Shown: piece after piece, positions 33,082 through 43,636 of the stretch | Position numbering within the stretch: the first letter of the stretch is position 1 | Layout of the letters: each line of letters begins with the position of its first letter | Source of the DNA: Methylomonas sp. ZR1 | GTDB lineage: Bacteria > Pseudomonadota > Gammaproteobacteria > Methylococcales > Methylomonadaceae | DNA length: 64,000 nt | Direction: 5' to 3' | NCBI RefSeq assembly: GCF_013141865.1 | Contig: NZ_RCST01000001.1 | Span: 124,001-188,000, forward strand | Program-made: the position numbers and the translations under genes | Notes under the pieces: generated by a model | The model's input: the letters and a program-made list of their open reading frames with translations, nothing else | What the model was told of the DNA's origin: nothing | The model's database searches: none

Positions 33082-33702
33082 ATGTCACGCGTCTTTGCTT
33101 ATTGTCGAGTGTCGACCACAGACCAGACTACCCAAAATCAAAGCCTGGAAATTCAATCTGCTGGTTTTGCCATCCAACCGCACCGTTTGATTGAAGAAAG
33201 CATCAGTGGTTCAGTCGCGGCTAAAGAACGACCAGGCTTTAATAAGTTAATCGAGCGGCTGGAATCGGGCGATGTGTTAGTGGTGACCAAGCTGGATCGA
33301 CTCGGCCGTAACGCCATGGATGTCAGAGCCACGGTCGAGCACCTTTCTGATTCTGGGGTGCGCGTTCATTGTCTGGCGTTAGGTGGGGTTGATCTGACCA
33401 GTTCTGCCGGCAAGATGACCATGCAGGTCATCGCAGCGGTCGCTGAATTTGAGCGTGACTTGCTGATTGAGCGAACCCAAGCGGGCATTAGTCGCGCGAA
33501 GGCAGCGGGTAAACAGTTCGGCCGGCCGCCGGCACTCAATGCGGAAGCTCGTGCTGAAGTTGTCAAACGCTTGGCCACTGGCAGCAACGTTTCGGAGTTG
33601 GCTCGGGAATTCAAAACTACCCGGCAAACCATTATGCGCATTAGGGAAGCGGCGTTGAAATCACCGCAAAGTGAAAATACGGTCCACTTTTCTGGGGAGT
33701 AA
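33082..33702 (+). CDS. Serine recombinase (resolvase/invertase)
   Basis: A 206-aa small serine recombinase. The nucleophile is in YCRVSTTDQ at residue 10. The rest of the catalytic set is in [13 protein letters not shown] and [13 protein letters not shown]. The C-terminus is a helix-turn-helix ([21 protein letters not shown]). The upstream 208 bases (32874-33081) contain TATAAT-like sequence and repeated TTTCGGAC and GTAC(A/T) motifs that could be recombinase sites. It may be a relic of a transposon; no transposase is near. Confidence 0.9.
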   Translation: MSRVFAYCRVSTTDQTTQNQSLEIQSAGFAIQPHRLIEESISGSVAAKERPGFNKLIERLESGDVLVVTKLDRLGRNAMDVRATVEHLSDSGVRVHCLALGGVDLTSSAGKMTMQVIAAVAEFERDLLIERTQAGISRAKAAGKQFGRPPALNAEARAEVVKRLATGSNVSELAREFKTTRQTIMRIREAALKSPQSENTVHFSGE

Positions 33703-33705
33703 GTG

Positions 33706-33936
33706 ATGAATCATGTGTATTTGGAACGGCACGATACCGAAAACAACATGCATCGTTTTTATCAGATGTTTGTGACGCCAGGCTTATTTGACGATTGGTC
33801 GCTGATCAAGGAATGGGGCAGGGTTGGTTCTCCGGGTACGGTGCGGAAGGAGTGGTTTACCACGGAACAAGATGCAGAATTGGCCAGCCAAAAAATCAGC
33901 AGCAAAAAAATTAAAAAGGGTTATCGTTTAAAATAA
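33706..33936 (+). CDS. Stand-alone WGR-domain protein
   Basis: A 76-aa protein consisting only of a WGR domain: LERHDTENNMHRFYQMFV at the start and IKEWGRVGSPG in the middle, ending basic. GGAG is 8 bases before the ATG at 33706. It begins 3 bases after the recombinase stop, so both are read together. Such small WGR proteins are frequent next to mobile-element genes and probably bind DNA. Confidence 0.85.
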   Translation: MNHVYLERHDTENNMHRFYQMFVTPGLFDDWSLIKEWGRVGSPGTVRKEWFTTEQDAELASQKISSKKIKKGYRLK

Positions 33937-33998
33937 CTCAATGGGGGCTGTAATTCGTTACATAATTAGAGGCTTTTTACCTAGTACACTTAAAAATC

Positions 33999-35552
33999 AT
34001 GCTAGACGACATTAAAAGGACACTCTGGGCCGCAGCCGATAAGCTGCGGGCCAACATGGACGCCGCCGAATACAAACACTTGGTTCTTGGCCTGATCTTC
34101 GTCAAATACATCTCCGATACCTTCGCCGCCCGCCGTGCCGAACTCACCCGCCGCTTTACCGATGAAGCTGACGAATATTTCTTGCATGAATGCGACGACG
34201 AGATGCTGGCCGAGGAACTGGAAGACCGCGACTATTACAAAGAGGTCAACGTGTTCTGGGTGCCGGAAACGGCCCGATGGGAAGCTATCCGCGCCGCCGC
34301 TAAGCAAGCGGACATTGGCAAACGCATCGACGATGCGCTGGCGATCATCGAAACCGAAAACCCCAAGCTGAAAGGCATTCTGGATAAGCGCTATGCCCGC
34401 GCCCAACTGCCGGATGGCAAACTCGGCGAACTGGTCGATCTGGTGTCGACCATCGGCTTTGGTGACGATCCCAGCCAAGCCCGCGACGTTCTCGGCCAAG
34501 TTTACGAATACTTCCTCGGCCAGTTTGCCAGCGCCGAGGGCAAGAAAGGCGGCCAATTCTACACGCCTGCCAGCATAGTAAAAACGCTGGTCGCCGTCCT
34601 CGCTCCGCATCATGGCAAGGTTTACGACCCATGCTGCGGTTCCGGCGGCATGTTCGTGCAATCGGAAAAGTTCATCGAAGCCCACGGCGGCAAGCTCGGT
34701 GACGTGTCGATCTACGGTCAGGAATCCAACCCGACTACCTGGCGCTTGGCGGCCATGAATCTGGCTATTCGCGGCATCGATTTCAACTTAGGGAGAGAAC
34801 CCGCCGACACCTTTACCCGCAACCAGCACCCGGATTTACGCGCCGACTTCATCCTTGCCAATCCGCCGTTCAACATCAGCGACTGGTGGCACGGCAGCCT
34901 GGAAGGCGACCCGCGCTGGGTTTACGGCACGCCGCCGCAAGGCAACGCCAACTATGCCTGGTTGCAGCACATGTTGTATCAGCTCAAGCCCAACGGCCGC
35001 GCCGGTATCGTGCTGGCCAACGGCTCGATGAGTTCCAGCCAGAACAGCGAAGGTGACATCCGCCGCGCCATGGTCGACGCCGACGTGGTGGAAGTGATGA
35101 TCGCCTTGCCCGGCCAGTTGTTCTTCAATACCCAGATTCCGGCCTGTTTGTGGTTCCTGGCTAAACAGAAGACCGGTCGCCAAAACGAAGTGCTATTCAT
35201 CGACGCCCGCAAGTTGGGCAGCATGATCAGTCGGGTGCAGGCGGAACTGACGGATGAAGTCATCGAACGCATTGCCGGTACGGTCGCTGCATGGCGAGGG
35301 GAAGTTAGTGCTGGCGATTATCAAGACATCCCCGGCTACTGCCGCAGCGTCAAACTAACCGAAATCGCCGAGCATGGTCACGTACTCACACCTGGCCGCT
35401 ATGTCGGGGCCGAAGCAATTGAGGACGACGACGAAGCCTTTGCCGACAAGATGCAAAAGCTCACCGAGAAGCTGGGCGAGCAGATGGCGAAAGGCGCGGA
35501 ACTCGATCAGTTGATCCGGCAGAAGCTGGGAGGGCTGGGGTATGAGTTCTGA
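33999..35552 (+). CDS. hsdM: Type I restriction-modification methyltransferase HsdM
   Basis: A 517-aa HsdM. N-terminal helical domain ([21 protein letters not shown]), SAM motif [14 protein letters not shown] near residue 210, catalytic NPPFNIS near 288. It methylates adenine in the target recognised by HsdS and forms the R-M complex with HsdR. It overlaps the DUF1016 gene by 11 bases. GC content rises sharply here compared with the genes on either side, which suggests the R-M locus arrived separately. Confidence 0.95.
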   Translation: MLDDIKRTLWAAADKLRANMDAAEYKHLVLGLIFVKYISDTFAARRAELTRRFTDEADEYFLHECDDEMLAEELEDRDYYKEVNVFWVPETARWEAIRAAAKQADIGKRIDDALAIIETENPKLKGILDKRYARAQLPDGKLGELVDLVSTIGFGDDPSQARDVLGQVYEYFLGQFASAEGKKGGQFYTPASIVKTLVAVLAPHHGKVYDPCCGSGGMFVQSEKFIEAHGGKLGDVSIYGQESNPTTWRLAAMNLAIRGIDFNLGREPADTFTRNQHPDLRADFILANPPFNISDWWHGSLEGDPRWVYGTPPQGNANYAWLQHMLYQLKPNGRAGIVLANGSMSSSQNSEGDIRRAMVDADVVEVMIALPGQLFFNTQIPACLWFLAKQKTGRQNEVLFIDARKLGSMISRVQAELTDEVIERIAGTVAAWRGEVSAGDYQDIPGYCRSVKLTEIAEHGHVLTPGRYVGAEAIEDDDEAFADKMQKLTEKLGEQMAKGAELDQLIRQKLGGLGYEF

Positions 35553-36606
35553 CCGTCCTGTGATTCCAGCAAGGCCAGCGGGGTATGGCGATTTTCTCGT
35601 CGACATTAAAAAACAAATCCGCCAGTGTCAACATCAGGCTCTCCGGGCAGTCAACAAGGAACTGCTGGCTCTGTACTGGTGGTTGGGCGAAAACATCAGC
35701 CGCCGTCAGTCTGAACAAGGCTGGGGCAAGGCGGTTGTTGAAAATCTGGCTGCCGACTTGCAGGCGGAGTTTCCAGGGCGTAACGGGTTTTCCGTCCAGA
35801 ACTTGTGGGCGATGCGCCAGTTTTACGGCGAATACAAGGACAAGCCAATTCTCCAATCACTGATAGGAGAAATCAGCTGGGCAAAAAATCTGCTGATCAT
35901 GGCCCGCTGCAAGGACGATCTGGAACGCGAGTTTTACTTGCGCGCCACTGCCCGTTTCGGCTGGACAACCAAGGTGCTGCAACACCAGCTCGACAACCAA
36001 AGTTACCGGCAATATCTCAGCGGGCAAACCAACTTTGACGCCGCCATACCGGGAAGCGGCAAGGCGCAAGCCATGCTGGCGGTCAAAGATCACTACACCT
36101 TCGATTTTCTCGGGCTGGCCGACGCGCATTCCGAGCGCGAACTGGAAGAAGCGCTGGTCCGCAACCTGCGCCGCTTCCTGGACGAAATGGGTGGCAATTT
36201 TGCCTTTGTTGGCAACCAGTACCGGCTGGAGGCGGATGGTAAGGACTACTTCATTGATCTGCTGCTCTTCCACCGCCGCCTGCGTTGTCTGGTCGCTATT
36301 GAACTGAAAATTGGCGAATTCAAACCCGAACACAAAGGCCAGATTGAGTTCTACCTCGATCAGCTCGACCAGCACCACCGACTGGACGGCGAAAACCCCG
36401 CCATCGGCATCGTTATTTGCCGCAGCAAAACCAGAACCATGGTCGAATATGCGCTACGCACCACCAACCACCCGTTGGGTATTGCGACTTACACGGTCAC
36501 CCCGCAACTCCCGGCAGACTACCGCAACGACCTGCCCAGCCCGGAACAGATCGCCGAACGACTGAAGGGCTGGGGCGAGATGGATGACGAGGAGGTTGGG
36601 GTATGA
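35542..36606 (+). CDS. DUF1016 (YhcG-type) PD-(D/E)xK nuclease
   Basis: A 354-aa protein of the YhcG/DUF1016 family. The N-terminal domain (residues about 20-170) is the DUF1016 helical part ([20 protein letters not shown]). The C-terminal PD-(D/E)xK nuclease has [24 protein letters not shown] near residue 235, with the catalytic D and E-x-K. Genes of this family are often placed inside type I R-M operons; here it is coupled to hsdM upstream and overlaps hsdS by 4 bases. It probably acts in DNA cleavage or repair linked to R-M. Confidence 0.88.
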   Translation: MSSDRPVIPARPAGYGDFLVDIKKQIRQCQHQALRAVNKELLALYWWLGENISRRQSEQGWGKAVVENLAADLQAEFPGRNGFSVQNLWAMRQFYGEYKDKPILQSLIGEISWAKNLLIMARCKDDLEREFYLRATARFGWTTKVLQHQLDNQSYRQYLSGQTNFDAAIPGSGKAQAMLAVKDHYTFDFLGLADAHSERELEEALVRNLRRFLDEMGGNFAFVGNQYRLEADGKDYFIDLLLFHRRLRCLVAIELKIGEFKPEHKGQIEFYLDQLDQHHRLDGENPAIGIVICRSKTRTMVEYALRTTNHPLGIATYTVTPQLPADYRNDLPSPEQIAERLKGWGEMDDEEVGV

Positions 36607-37934
36607 GTTTTGAGTGGTCAAATGCCTTAATTGACGAAATAAAAGCACCGATTCAAAGCAGTATTGCAATTGGCCCGTTTGGATCAAGGATGAAAAGTGA
36701 TTGTTATGTGGATGATGGTATTCGGGTAGTTCGCGGGACAAATATCTCTTCAGGCCGGACTTTCTCTGGCGATTTTGTATTTATTACTCCTGAAAAAGCA
36801 AAGGAGCTTGGAGGCGCAAATCTTCAACCAAACGACTTGGTTTTTCCGCATCGTGGATCTATTGGTGAAGTAGGAGTTGTCCCAAATGATGGTGAGAAAT
36901 ATGTTATTTCTTCCAGCTTAATGAAGCTAACTTGTGATCCTTCGAGGGCTTTACCACTTTTTGTCTATTACTTTTTCAAATCAGACATCGGTAGGTTCGA
37001 GCTTTTAAAAAACTCGTCACAGGTTGGAACTCCAGGCATTGGCCAGCCACTGACATCATTAAAATCAATCAGCATTCCATTACCGCCGCTGAGGGAACAA
37101 AAGGAGATTGCGGAACTTCTAGGCTCAATAGACGACCGCATTTCCTTGCTACGCGAAACCAACGCCACGCTGGAAGCAATCGCCCAGGCGCTGTTCAAAT
37201 CGTGGTTTGTCGATTTCGACCCCGTCCACGCCAAACAACAAGGCCGCGCCCCGGAAGGCATGGATGAAGCCACCGCCGCGCTATTTCCCGATAGTTTTGA
37301 GGAATCGGAATTGGGTTTGGTGCCGAGGGGGTGGCAGGTTGGCTCTCTGATCAATTTTGCGGTTCTCAATCCTGAATCATGGACGACAAAGAAACACCCA
37401 GACACCTTAACTTATATTGACTTGGCAAGCGCCAAGGATAACGAAATTACCGTAGTAACCGAATACTCGTTCGACGCTGCTCCCAGCCGAGCCCGGAGAG
37501 TATTGCGCGATGGAGATACAATTGTTGGTACGGTGAGACCAGGGAATCGCTCCTTTGCTTTTATCCATCAACCAGCTAGTAATCTGACAGCAAGTACCGG
37601 CTTTGCGGTCTTAAGGCCCCGTAAGATTGAAAACACTGAATACGTTTATCTGACGGCAACCCAAGATTCAAGCATTGATCATCTTGCTCATGTGGCTGAT
37701 GGTGGAGCGTATCCAGCGGTGAGACCGGAAATAGTTGTTGGCATTCAATGCATATTACCCTGCGACAGCGTGATTAAAGCCTTTCACGATTTAGCCGCAC
37801 CATTGCTTGCATCTGTTGCCGAAAATCAGTGTCTAGCCAAAACCCTCGCCACCCTCCGTGATAGCCTGTTACCTCGCCTAATCTCCGGCCAACTCCGCCT
37901 GCCAGAAGCCGAAGCTCTGCTGGAGTGTGTCTGA
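36603..37934 (+). CDS. hsdS: Type I R-M specificity subunit HsdS
   Basis: A 443-aa HsdS with two target-recognition domains. The first (1-160) is followed by the conserved helical spacer IPLPPLREQKEIAELLGSID near residue 158. The second (about 235-390) is followed by a second helical repeat at the end (LAKTLATLRDSLLPRLISGQL). The two halves of the bipartite DNA target are read by these domains. Both are AT-rich compared with the spacer, as expected for exchanged recognition domains. The ATG overlaps the DUF1016 stop. Confidence 0.93.
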   Translation: MSFEWSNALIDEIKAPIQSSIAIGPFGSRMKSDCYVDDGIRVVRGTNISSGRTFSGDFVFITPEKAKELGGANLQPNDLVFPHRGSIGEVGVVPNDGEKYVISSSLMKLTCDPSRALPLFVYYFFKSDIGRFELLKNSSQVGTPGIGQPLTSLKSISIPLPPLREQKEIAELLGSIDDRISLLRETNATLEAIAQALFKSWFVDFDPVHAKQQGRAPEGMDEATAALFPDSFEESELGLVPRGWQVGSLINFAVLNPESWTTKKHPDTLTYIDLASAKDNEITVVTEYSFDAAPSRARRVLRDGDTIVGTVRPGNRSFAFIHQPASNLTASTGFAVLRPRKIENTEYVYLTATQDSSIDHLAHVADGGAYPAVRPEIVVGIQCILPCDSVIKAFHDLAAPLLASVAENQCLAKTLATLRDSLLPRLISGQLRLPEAEALLECV

Positions 37935-37982
37935 TATGTCGACCATGTGCTTATTCAAGTTTTCTTTGATATTCGCGCCGAG

Positions 37983-38021
37983 TATTAAAGAGTGCTTTAA
38001 TATGATGACTCTCTATTAAAG
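37983..38021. promoter_or_regulatory. TATTAAAG operator-like repeats before fic
   Basis: TATTAAAG at 37983-37990, its inverted copy CTTTAATA at 37995-38002, and a third direct copy at 38014-38021 precede the fic start at 38036. The Fic protein has a C-terminal winged helix, so self-regulation through these sites is plausible. Confidence 0.55.
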
Positions 38022-38035
38022 AAAATTTGCATACC

Positions 38036-39184
38036 ATGCGCAGCACCGGCGACTACTTCATATCTACAACCTTGGGCGAGCCGGTGCGGGCGTTTGTTCC
38101 TCATCCGTTGCCGCCCTGCGATCCGGTTTTGGCCGTCGAAAGCTATACCGCGCTGAATCATGCCGCCGAGTTGGCCTTGGCACGGTTGTCCGGGGTGTCC
38201 GGGCTGGTGCCGTCGGTGGATTGGCTGCTTTACAGCGCGATCCGCAAAGAAGCGTTGCTGACCTCGCAGATCGAGGGCACGCAAGCAACGCTGACTGACT
38301 TATTCGATCAGGAAGCCGGTTTTGCCGTCAGCAATACCGACGATGTGGAGGAAGTGACCAACTATCTACGCGCCTTCCGCTTGGTGCAGGATAACTTACG
38401 CGCTGCCGATGGCTTACCGATCAGCGTCCGCTTATTGTGCAATGCACACCAGCTGCTGCTGGATGGGGCGAGAGGCACGGGCAAACAACCCGGCGAGTTG
38501 CGCCGTTCGCAAAACTGGATTGGCGGCACCCGCCCCGGCAATGCGGCGTTTGTGCCGCCACCGGCGGAGCGGGTGGCGGATTTGCTCGCCGATGTGGAAC
38601 GCTTCATTCACACCACGCCGCCGGATGATTTGCCGCCGTTGGTGAAGATTGCCTTGGTTCATGCTCAATTTGAAACCATCCACCCGTTTCTGGATGGCAA
38701 CGGCCGGATTGGCCGCTTGTTGATTGCCGCCTTGCTGGAGCATTGGGGCTTATTGCCGGAACCCTTGATGTATCTCAGCGGCTACTTGAAACAGCACCAG
38801 AGCGAGTATTACCGCCGCTTGTCGGCCATCCGCACCGATGGCGACTGGGAGGGCTGGGTGTCTTTGTTTTTGGAAGCGGTGGCAGTGGCGGCGACCGACG
38901 CCGAGCGCAGCATTGTGGCGATTGCCAGCCTGGTAGCGGCGGACCGGCGGCGTCTGCTGGGTGCGGCGAAAGTCGGCCCGGCCAGCTATCGCTTGTTTGA
39001 GCTGCTGCCGATGATGCCGCGCTTCAGCATTGAGCAGGTCCGGCAGAAATTCAACACCACCTTCCCAACCGCCACGGCAGCGGTCAAAGTCCTGGAGGAG
39101 TTGGGGATCGTGGTGGAATTTACCGGGCAGAAAAAAAACCGTAGCTACAGTTACCAGTCGTACATCGAGCTGCTGACGCGCTGA
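38036..39184 (+). CDS. Fic-family protein with C-terminal winged helix
   Basis: A 382-aa Fic protein. The ATG at 38036 is preferred to a TTG at 38027. The N-terminal region carries an inhibitory-helix motif TSQIEG at residues 76-81, in the (S/T)xxxE(G/N) form of class II Fic. The active loop is HPFLDGNGRIGR at about 216. Fic enzymes transfer AMP from ATP to target proteins. Residues about 315-375 look like a winged helix (FSIEQVRQKFNTTFPTATAAV). It lies between hsdS and hsdR, an arrangement seen in other type I loci, and may modify a toxin-like target or regulate the locus. Confidence 0.9.
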   Translation: MRSTGDYFISTTLGEPVRAFVPHPLPPCDPVLAVESYTALNHAAELALARLSGVSGLVPSVDWLLYSAIRKEALLTSQIEGTQATLTDLFDQEAGFAVSNTDDVEEVTNYLRAFRLVQDNLRAADGLPISVRLLCNAHQLLLDGARGTGKQPGELRRSQNWIGGTRPGNAAFVPPPAERVADLLADVERFIHTTPPDDLPPLVKIALVHAQFETIHPFLDGNGRIGRLLIAALLEHWGLLPEPLMYLSGYLKQHQSEYYRRLSAIRTDGDWEGWVSLFLEAVAVAATDAERSIVAIASLVAADRRRLLGAAKVGPASYRLFELLPMMPRFSIEQVRQKFNTTFPTATAAVKVLEELGIVVEFTGQKKNRSYSYQSYIELLTR

Positions 39185-39227
39185 TGAAAACTAGCACCAC
39201 ACACCACTAGCCTATCGGAGACAGGCC

Positions 39228-42200
39228 ATGACCGAAGACCAACTGGAACAGGAAGCACTCGGCTGGCTGGCTGAGGTTGGATACTCTACGATTTACGGCC
39301 CCAACCTGGCTCCGGACGGTGAAAGTCCAGAACGCGGAAGCTATCAGCAAGTCGTGTTGGTCGAACGGTTGCGATCGGCGATTGCCAGCTTAAACCCGGC
39401 CATTCCGTTGGCGGCGCGGGAAGATGCCTTGCAGCAGGTATTGAATCTGGAAGAACCTGGTTTGTTGGCGGGCAATCGCCACTTTCATCGTCTGTTAGTC
39501 AACGGCGTACCGGTTGAGTACCAGAAGGAAGGCGATACGCGGGGTGATCGGGTGCGCTTGATCGACTTTGCCGAGCCTTCCGGAAACGAGTGGTTGGCGA
39601 TCAATCAATTTGCCATCAAGGGGCCGAAACACTCGCGCCGGCCGGACATCATCCTGTTCATCAATGGTCTGCCGTTAGTGTTGCTGGAACTGAAAAATCC
39701 GGCCGATGAAAAAGCCGACATCTGGAAGGCCTTCGACCAGCTTCAAACCTACAAGGAACAAATCCCGGATGTGTTCCAGTACAACGAGGTACTGGTGATT
39801 TCTGATGGCAGCGAAGCGCGGCTGGGTTCGTTGTCCAGTGATGCCGAACGCTTCATGCAGTGGCGCACCATCGACGGCGTGGCACTGGACCCGTTAGGCC
39901 AATTCAACGAACTGGAAACGCTGATACACGGTTTATTGAACCCGGCGACTTTGCTCGATTACTTACGGTTCTTCGTGCTGTTCGAGGATGACGGCGGCCT
40001 GGTCAAGAAAGTCGCGGGCTACCATCAATACCATGCGGTACGCGCCGCCATTCAACATGTTGTAACCGCCTCCCGACCTGATGGCAACCATAAAGGCGGC
40101 GTGGTCTGGCATACCCAGGGCAGTGGCAAGAGTATCACCATGACCTGCTTTGCTGCCCGTGTGATGCAGGAAACCGTGATGGAGAATCCCACTATCGTGG
40201 TGATCACCGACCGCAACGACCTGGATGGGCAATTGTTCGGGGTATTCTCACTGGGGCAAGATTTATTACGTGAACAGCCGGTGCAAGCTGAAACCCGTCA
40301 GGACTTGCGCGCAAAACTGGCTAACCGGCCCTCCGGTGGCATCGTCTTCGCCACCATCCAGAAATTTATGCCGGGTGCCGATGAAGACAGTTTTCCGGTG
40401 CTGTCCGAGCGGAGCAATATCGTCGTGATTGCCGACGAGGCACACCGCACCCAATATGGCTTTGAGGCCAAACTGAAGACCGTCAAACCCCCCAAGCCCA
40501 GCGCCAACGATGACACTCTGGCTCAGGCCGCCGAACCCAGTGCTGTCTATCAGGTCGGCTATGCCCAGCATTTACGCGACGCTCTGCCCAATGCCACCTT
40601 TGTCGCCTTTACCGGCACGCCAGTATCGTTGGAAGACCGCGATACGCGGGCGGTGTTTGGCGAATATATCCACGTTTACGACATGCAGCAGGCCAAGGAA
40701 GACGGGGCTACAGTGGCGATTTACTTCGAATCGCGTCTGGCCAAATTGGCACTGAAGCCGGAGCAATTGCCGCAGATCGATGATGAGGTCGACGAACTGG
40801 CCGAGGATGAGGAAGACGATCAAAAAGCCAATTTGAAAAGCCGTTGGGCGGCCTTGGAAAAGGTGGTCGGCGCCGAACCCCGTATCGCCAGCGTAGCAGC
40901 GGACTTAATCGCCCATTTCGAGGAACGCAACAAAGCCCAGGACGGCAAGGCTATGGTGGTGGCGATGAGCCGGGAAATCTGTGTGCATCTGTATAACGAG
41001 ATTATCAAGCTGCGCCCTGAGTGGCATAACGACGACCCGGAGCAAGGCGCCATCAAGATCGTGATGACGGGTTCAGCCAGTGACAAGGCCTTGCTGCGTT
41101 CGCATATCTACAGCAAACAGCAGAAAAAGCGCCTTGAAAAGCGCTTTAAAGACCCGGCCGATCCGTTGCGATTAGTCATCGTCCGCGACATGTGGCTGAC
41201 CGGCTTTGATGCGCCGTGTGTGCATACGCTATATGTCGATAAACCGATGAAGGGCCACAACCTGATGCAGGCCATCGCCCGCGTCAACCGGGTTTTCAAG
41301 GACAAGCAAGGCGGCCTGGTGGTGGATTACATCGGTATCGCCAACGAATTGAAGTCGGCTTTGAAGGACTACACCGCCAGCCAGGGCCGTGGCCGACCCA
41401 CCGTCGATGCGGCCGAAGCCTATGCCGTGCTGGAGGAAAAGCTCGATATTCTGCGGGGCATACTGTACGGCTATGACTATAGTGACTTTTTAACCACAGG
41501 CCACAAACGACTGGCCGGCGCAGCCAACCATGTCCTCGGCCAGAAAGACGGCAAGAAGCGCTTCGCTGATACCGCCCTAGCCATGAGCAAGGCCTTTACC
41601 TTGTGCTGTACGCTGGATGAAGCCAAGGCGATACGGGAGGAAGTAGCGTTTTTTCAGGCGGTGAAAGTCATTCTCACCAAACCCGACATCAGCCGGAAAA
41701 AACGTAGCGACGAGGAACGTGATCTGGCGATCCGGCAAATCATCAATTCCGCCGTGGTCTCGGAAGAAGTGGTGGACATCTTCGAAGCTGTTGGTCTGGA
41801 CAAGCCTAACATCGGTATCCTCGATGATGCTTTTCTGGCCGATGTGCGTAACTTGCCGGAACGCAATCTGGCTGTGGAGCTGCTGGAAAGGCTATTGGAA
41901 GGCGAAATCAAATCCCGCTTTGCCGGCAACGTGGTACAGGAGAAGAAGTTCTCCGAGCTGCTGGTCAATGTCATCAAGCGGTATCAGAACCGGGCTATTG
42001 AAACCGCTCAGGTCATTGAAGAGCTGATTCAGATGGCGAAGAAGTTTAGGGAAGCCGCCAGACGAGGGGAGTCTCTGGGGTTGAGTGAAGATGAAATCCG
42101 CTTTTACGATGCCCTGGCCGATAATGAATCAGCCGTCCGCGAACTGACCGATGAAACCCTGAAGCTTATCGCCCATGAACTTACAGAGAACCTACGCCAG

Positions 42201-42362
42201 AACATTACGGTGGATTGGTCGCAACGGGAAAGCGTGAGGGCCAAGTTACGCTTGATGGTGAAACGTATTCTTCGTAAGTACAAGTATCCGCCAGATCAGC
42301 AGGAGACTGCGATTGAGCTGGTTTTGCAGCAAGCACAGGCTTTAGGTGAAGTATGGATGTAG
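39228..42362 (+). CDS. hsdR: Type I R-M restriction subunit HsdR
   Basis: A 1044-aa HsdR. The nuclease site is in [20 protein letters not shown] near residue 145, the motor begins with Walker [11 protein letters not shown] near 297, and the DEAD-like box is [13 protein letters not shown] near 400. The C-terminal helical domain follows. It moves DNA past the complex and cuts at a distance when the target is not methylated. The frame is intact with GGAG at the start, so the locus looks functional. Confidence 0.95.
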   Translation: MTEDQLEQEALGWLAEVGYSTIYGPNLAPDGESPERGSYQQVVLVERLRSAIASLNPAIPLAAREDALQQVLNLEEPGLLAGNRHFHRLLVNGVPVEYQKEGDTRGDRVRLIDFAEPSGNEWLAINQFAIKGPKHSRRPDIILFINGLPLVLLELKNPADEKADIWKAFDQLQTYKEQIPDVFQYNEVLVISDGSEARLGSLSSDAERFMQWRTIDGVALDPLGQFNELETLIHGLLNPATLLDYLRFFVLFEDDGGLVKKVAGYHQYHAVRAAIQHVVTASRPDGNHKGGVVWHTQGSGKSITMTCFAARVMQETVMENPTIVVITDRNDLDGQLFGVFSLGQDLLREQPVQAETRQDLRAKLANRPSGGIVFATIQKFMPGADEDSFPVLSERSNIVVIADEAHRTQYGFEAKLKTVKPPKPSANDDTLAQAAEPSAVYQVGYAQHLRDALPNATFVAFTGTPVSLEDRDTRAVFGEYIHVYDMQQAKEDGATVAIYFESRLAKLALKPEQLPQIDDEVDELAEDEEDDQKANLKSRWAALEKVVGAEPRIASVAADLIAHFEERNKAQDGKAMVVAMSREICVHLYNEIIKLRPEWHNDDPEQGAIKIVMTGSASDKALLRSHIYSKQQKKRLEKRFKDPADPLRLVIVRDMWLTGFDAPCVHTLYVDKPMKGHNLMQAIARVNRVFKDKQGGLVVDYIGIANELKSALKDYTASQGRGRPTVDAAEAYAVLEEKLDILRGILYGYDYSDFLTTGHKRLAGAANHVLGQKDGKKRFADTALAMSKAFTLCCTLDEAKAIREEVAFFQAVKVILTKPDISRKKRSDEERDLAIRQIINSAVVSEEVVDIFEAVGLDKPNIGILDDAFLADVRNLPERNLAVELLERLLEGEIKSRFAGNVVQEKKFSELLVNVIKRYQNRAIETAQVIEELIQMAKKFREAARRGESLGLSEDEIRFYDALADNESAVRELTDETLKLIAHELTENLRQNITVDWSQRESVRAKLRLMVKRILRKYKYPPDQQETAIELVLQQAQALGEVWM

Positions 42363-42502
42363 ATAATTTGAGCGGGTTGCACTTTGCTCCAAGGCTTCGA
42401 TCTGCTCAATTTGAGCAACACTCTTTCCAATTTGCTACTTCGGTAAGCTGCGCTGGTCCGGCACCTCTATATTGCTGATTTAGAGATGCCAGACGGCTTT
42501 CT

Positions 42503-43444
42503 CTACTGATTATCAACGAGCTTGTTTGTGTAGTCAGTACGAAATTGAACGCCTATTGTCTCCAAAGCCGCTTCATATTCAGTTTGATTTGCTACAACGA
42601 TAGGTATTTCTCTCGGGTCTCCTAGCGAATTTGTTGAACGTTGCGGCAATAGATCGTACCTAAGGCGCTTATCGAAATAATACAGTAGTGCATATCGAAC
42701 CGGCAAAACAACATAGCCATCTTGCATTGCATAATCCTGCTCAATTGCTCTTTTTTGAGAAGTCGAGAGTCGCGGATTAGGTGCAAGTTTAACCTCGAAA
42801 TAGGTGAGCCATTTGTCATCGCTTTCTACACCAGGCCCAGGAGCTCCCTCCGCTCTTGTATTGCTGCAACGGGAAAGGAGAAAATCCTTAAATCTATTGT
42901 CCCGATGGCAATACGCTCTCATATGCCAACGAAATCCGTCTGAGGCAAAGGCATGCGGTGTAACACGGCGCCACGCAGTCTCAGTTGTTGTTGGATTTAA
43001 CGATTGATATTCAATTTCAATGGATCTTTTTGACCTGATAGCTTTAAGAATTCCGAAAAGGATAGTTGGTTCGACTTTACGGGTTGGAATTGGAATAACT
43101 TCAGCCGCTGGGGTGGTATTTAGCCAAGTATCTTCTAATTCCACCGATTGGGTGGATAGTGCAGTCAGTTGCTTGAGATAACGATCCGCGTCCGGCTCGA
43201 TGAGTTTAAATTCGAATTGATCCGTCGCAACATATCGTTTGGAACTTAAGTCATATCGGAGATTTTGAGGGGCAAGTTTTTGATAAGTGGTTAAGTCACT
43301 AGACGCCTGCGGCGCCGATACCCCGAAATGCTCCATTATATGAGATCGATTAATTGTACCTTCCCAATAAGATACAAACTCAATAAATTCAAGGCGTCGC
43401 TCCACCCCCCACCGCTTTTTTTGTGTTGATTGCTTCATTGGCAT
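42503..43444 (-). CDS. WYL-domain transcriptional regulator
   Basis: A 313-aa regulator. Residues about 10-75 are a helix-turn-helix (NRSHIMEHFGVSAPQASSDLTTY). The middle contains a WYL-type sensor domain (residues about 125-205, IEIEYQSLNPTTTETAWRRVTPHAFASDG). The remainder is the WCX-like extension. Such proteins, including BrxR/CapW, repress phage-defence operons until triggered. It is divergent from the multi-ubiquitin operon, and a 32-bp inverted repeat lies between them; it may equally control the R-M locus on its other side. Confidence 0.88.
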   Translation of the reverse strand: MPMKQSTQKKRWGVERRLEFIEFVSYWEGTINRSHIMEHFGVSAPQASSDLTTYQKLAPQNLRYDLSSKRYVATDQFEFKLIEPDADRYLKQLTALSTQSVELEDTWLNTTPAAEVIPIPTRKVEPTILFGILKAIRSKRSIEIEYQSLNPTTTETAWRRVTPHAFASDGFRWHMRAYCHRDNRFKDFLLSRCSNTRAEGAPGPGVESDDKWLTYFEVKLAPNPRLSTSQKRAIEQDYAMQDGYVVLPVRYALLYYFDKRLRYDLLPQRSTNSLGDPREIPIVVANQTEYEAALETIGVQFRTDYTNKLVDNQ

Positions 43445-43559
43445 CTCATTATCAGTAAAAAAACTTTACGCATTAGCTTTCTTTATTGTATATTAAAACT
43501 GTACTGATGTGATGCATAAGTGTTCAACCACTTGTGTGCCACGGCAAGGTTAACAATCG

Positions 43560-43591
43560 CATCAATGATCACGGTCGTTTGATCATTGATG
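43560..43591. promoter_or_regulatory. 32-bp inverted repeat between WYL and ubiquitin-like operon
   Basis: CATCAATGATCA at 43560-43571 is matched exactly by TGATCATTGATG at 43580-43591, with an 8-base spacer. It lies 45 bases before the multi-ubiquitin ATG and 115 bases before the WYL start, a good place for the WYL repressor's operator. Confidence 0.6.
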
Positions 43592-43636
43592 TGAAATCCC
43601 CCAATTATCGTTAGATTTCTCACTTGAGGACCGAAA

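Noticed and set aside
33082..33702. Serine recombinase as proof of a complete transposon
   Set aside because: No transposase gene or matching terminal inverted repeats were found around it.
34002..34685. 227-codon minus-strand frame opposite hsdM
   Set aside because: High-GC shadow of an unmistakable HsdM coding sequence.
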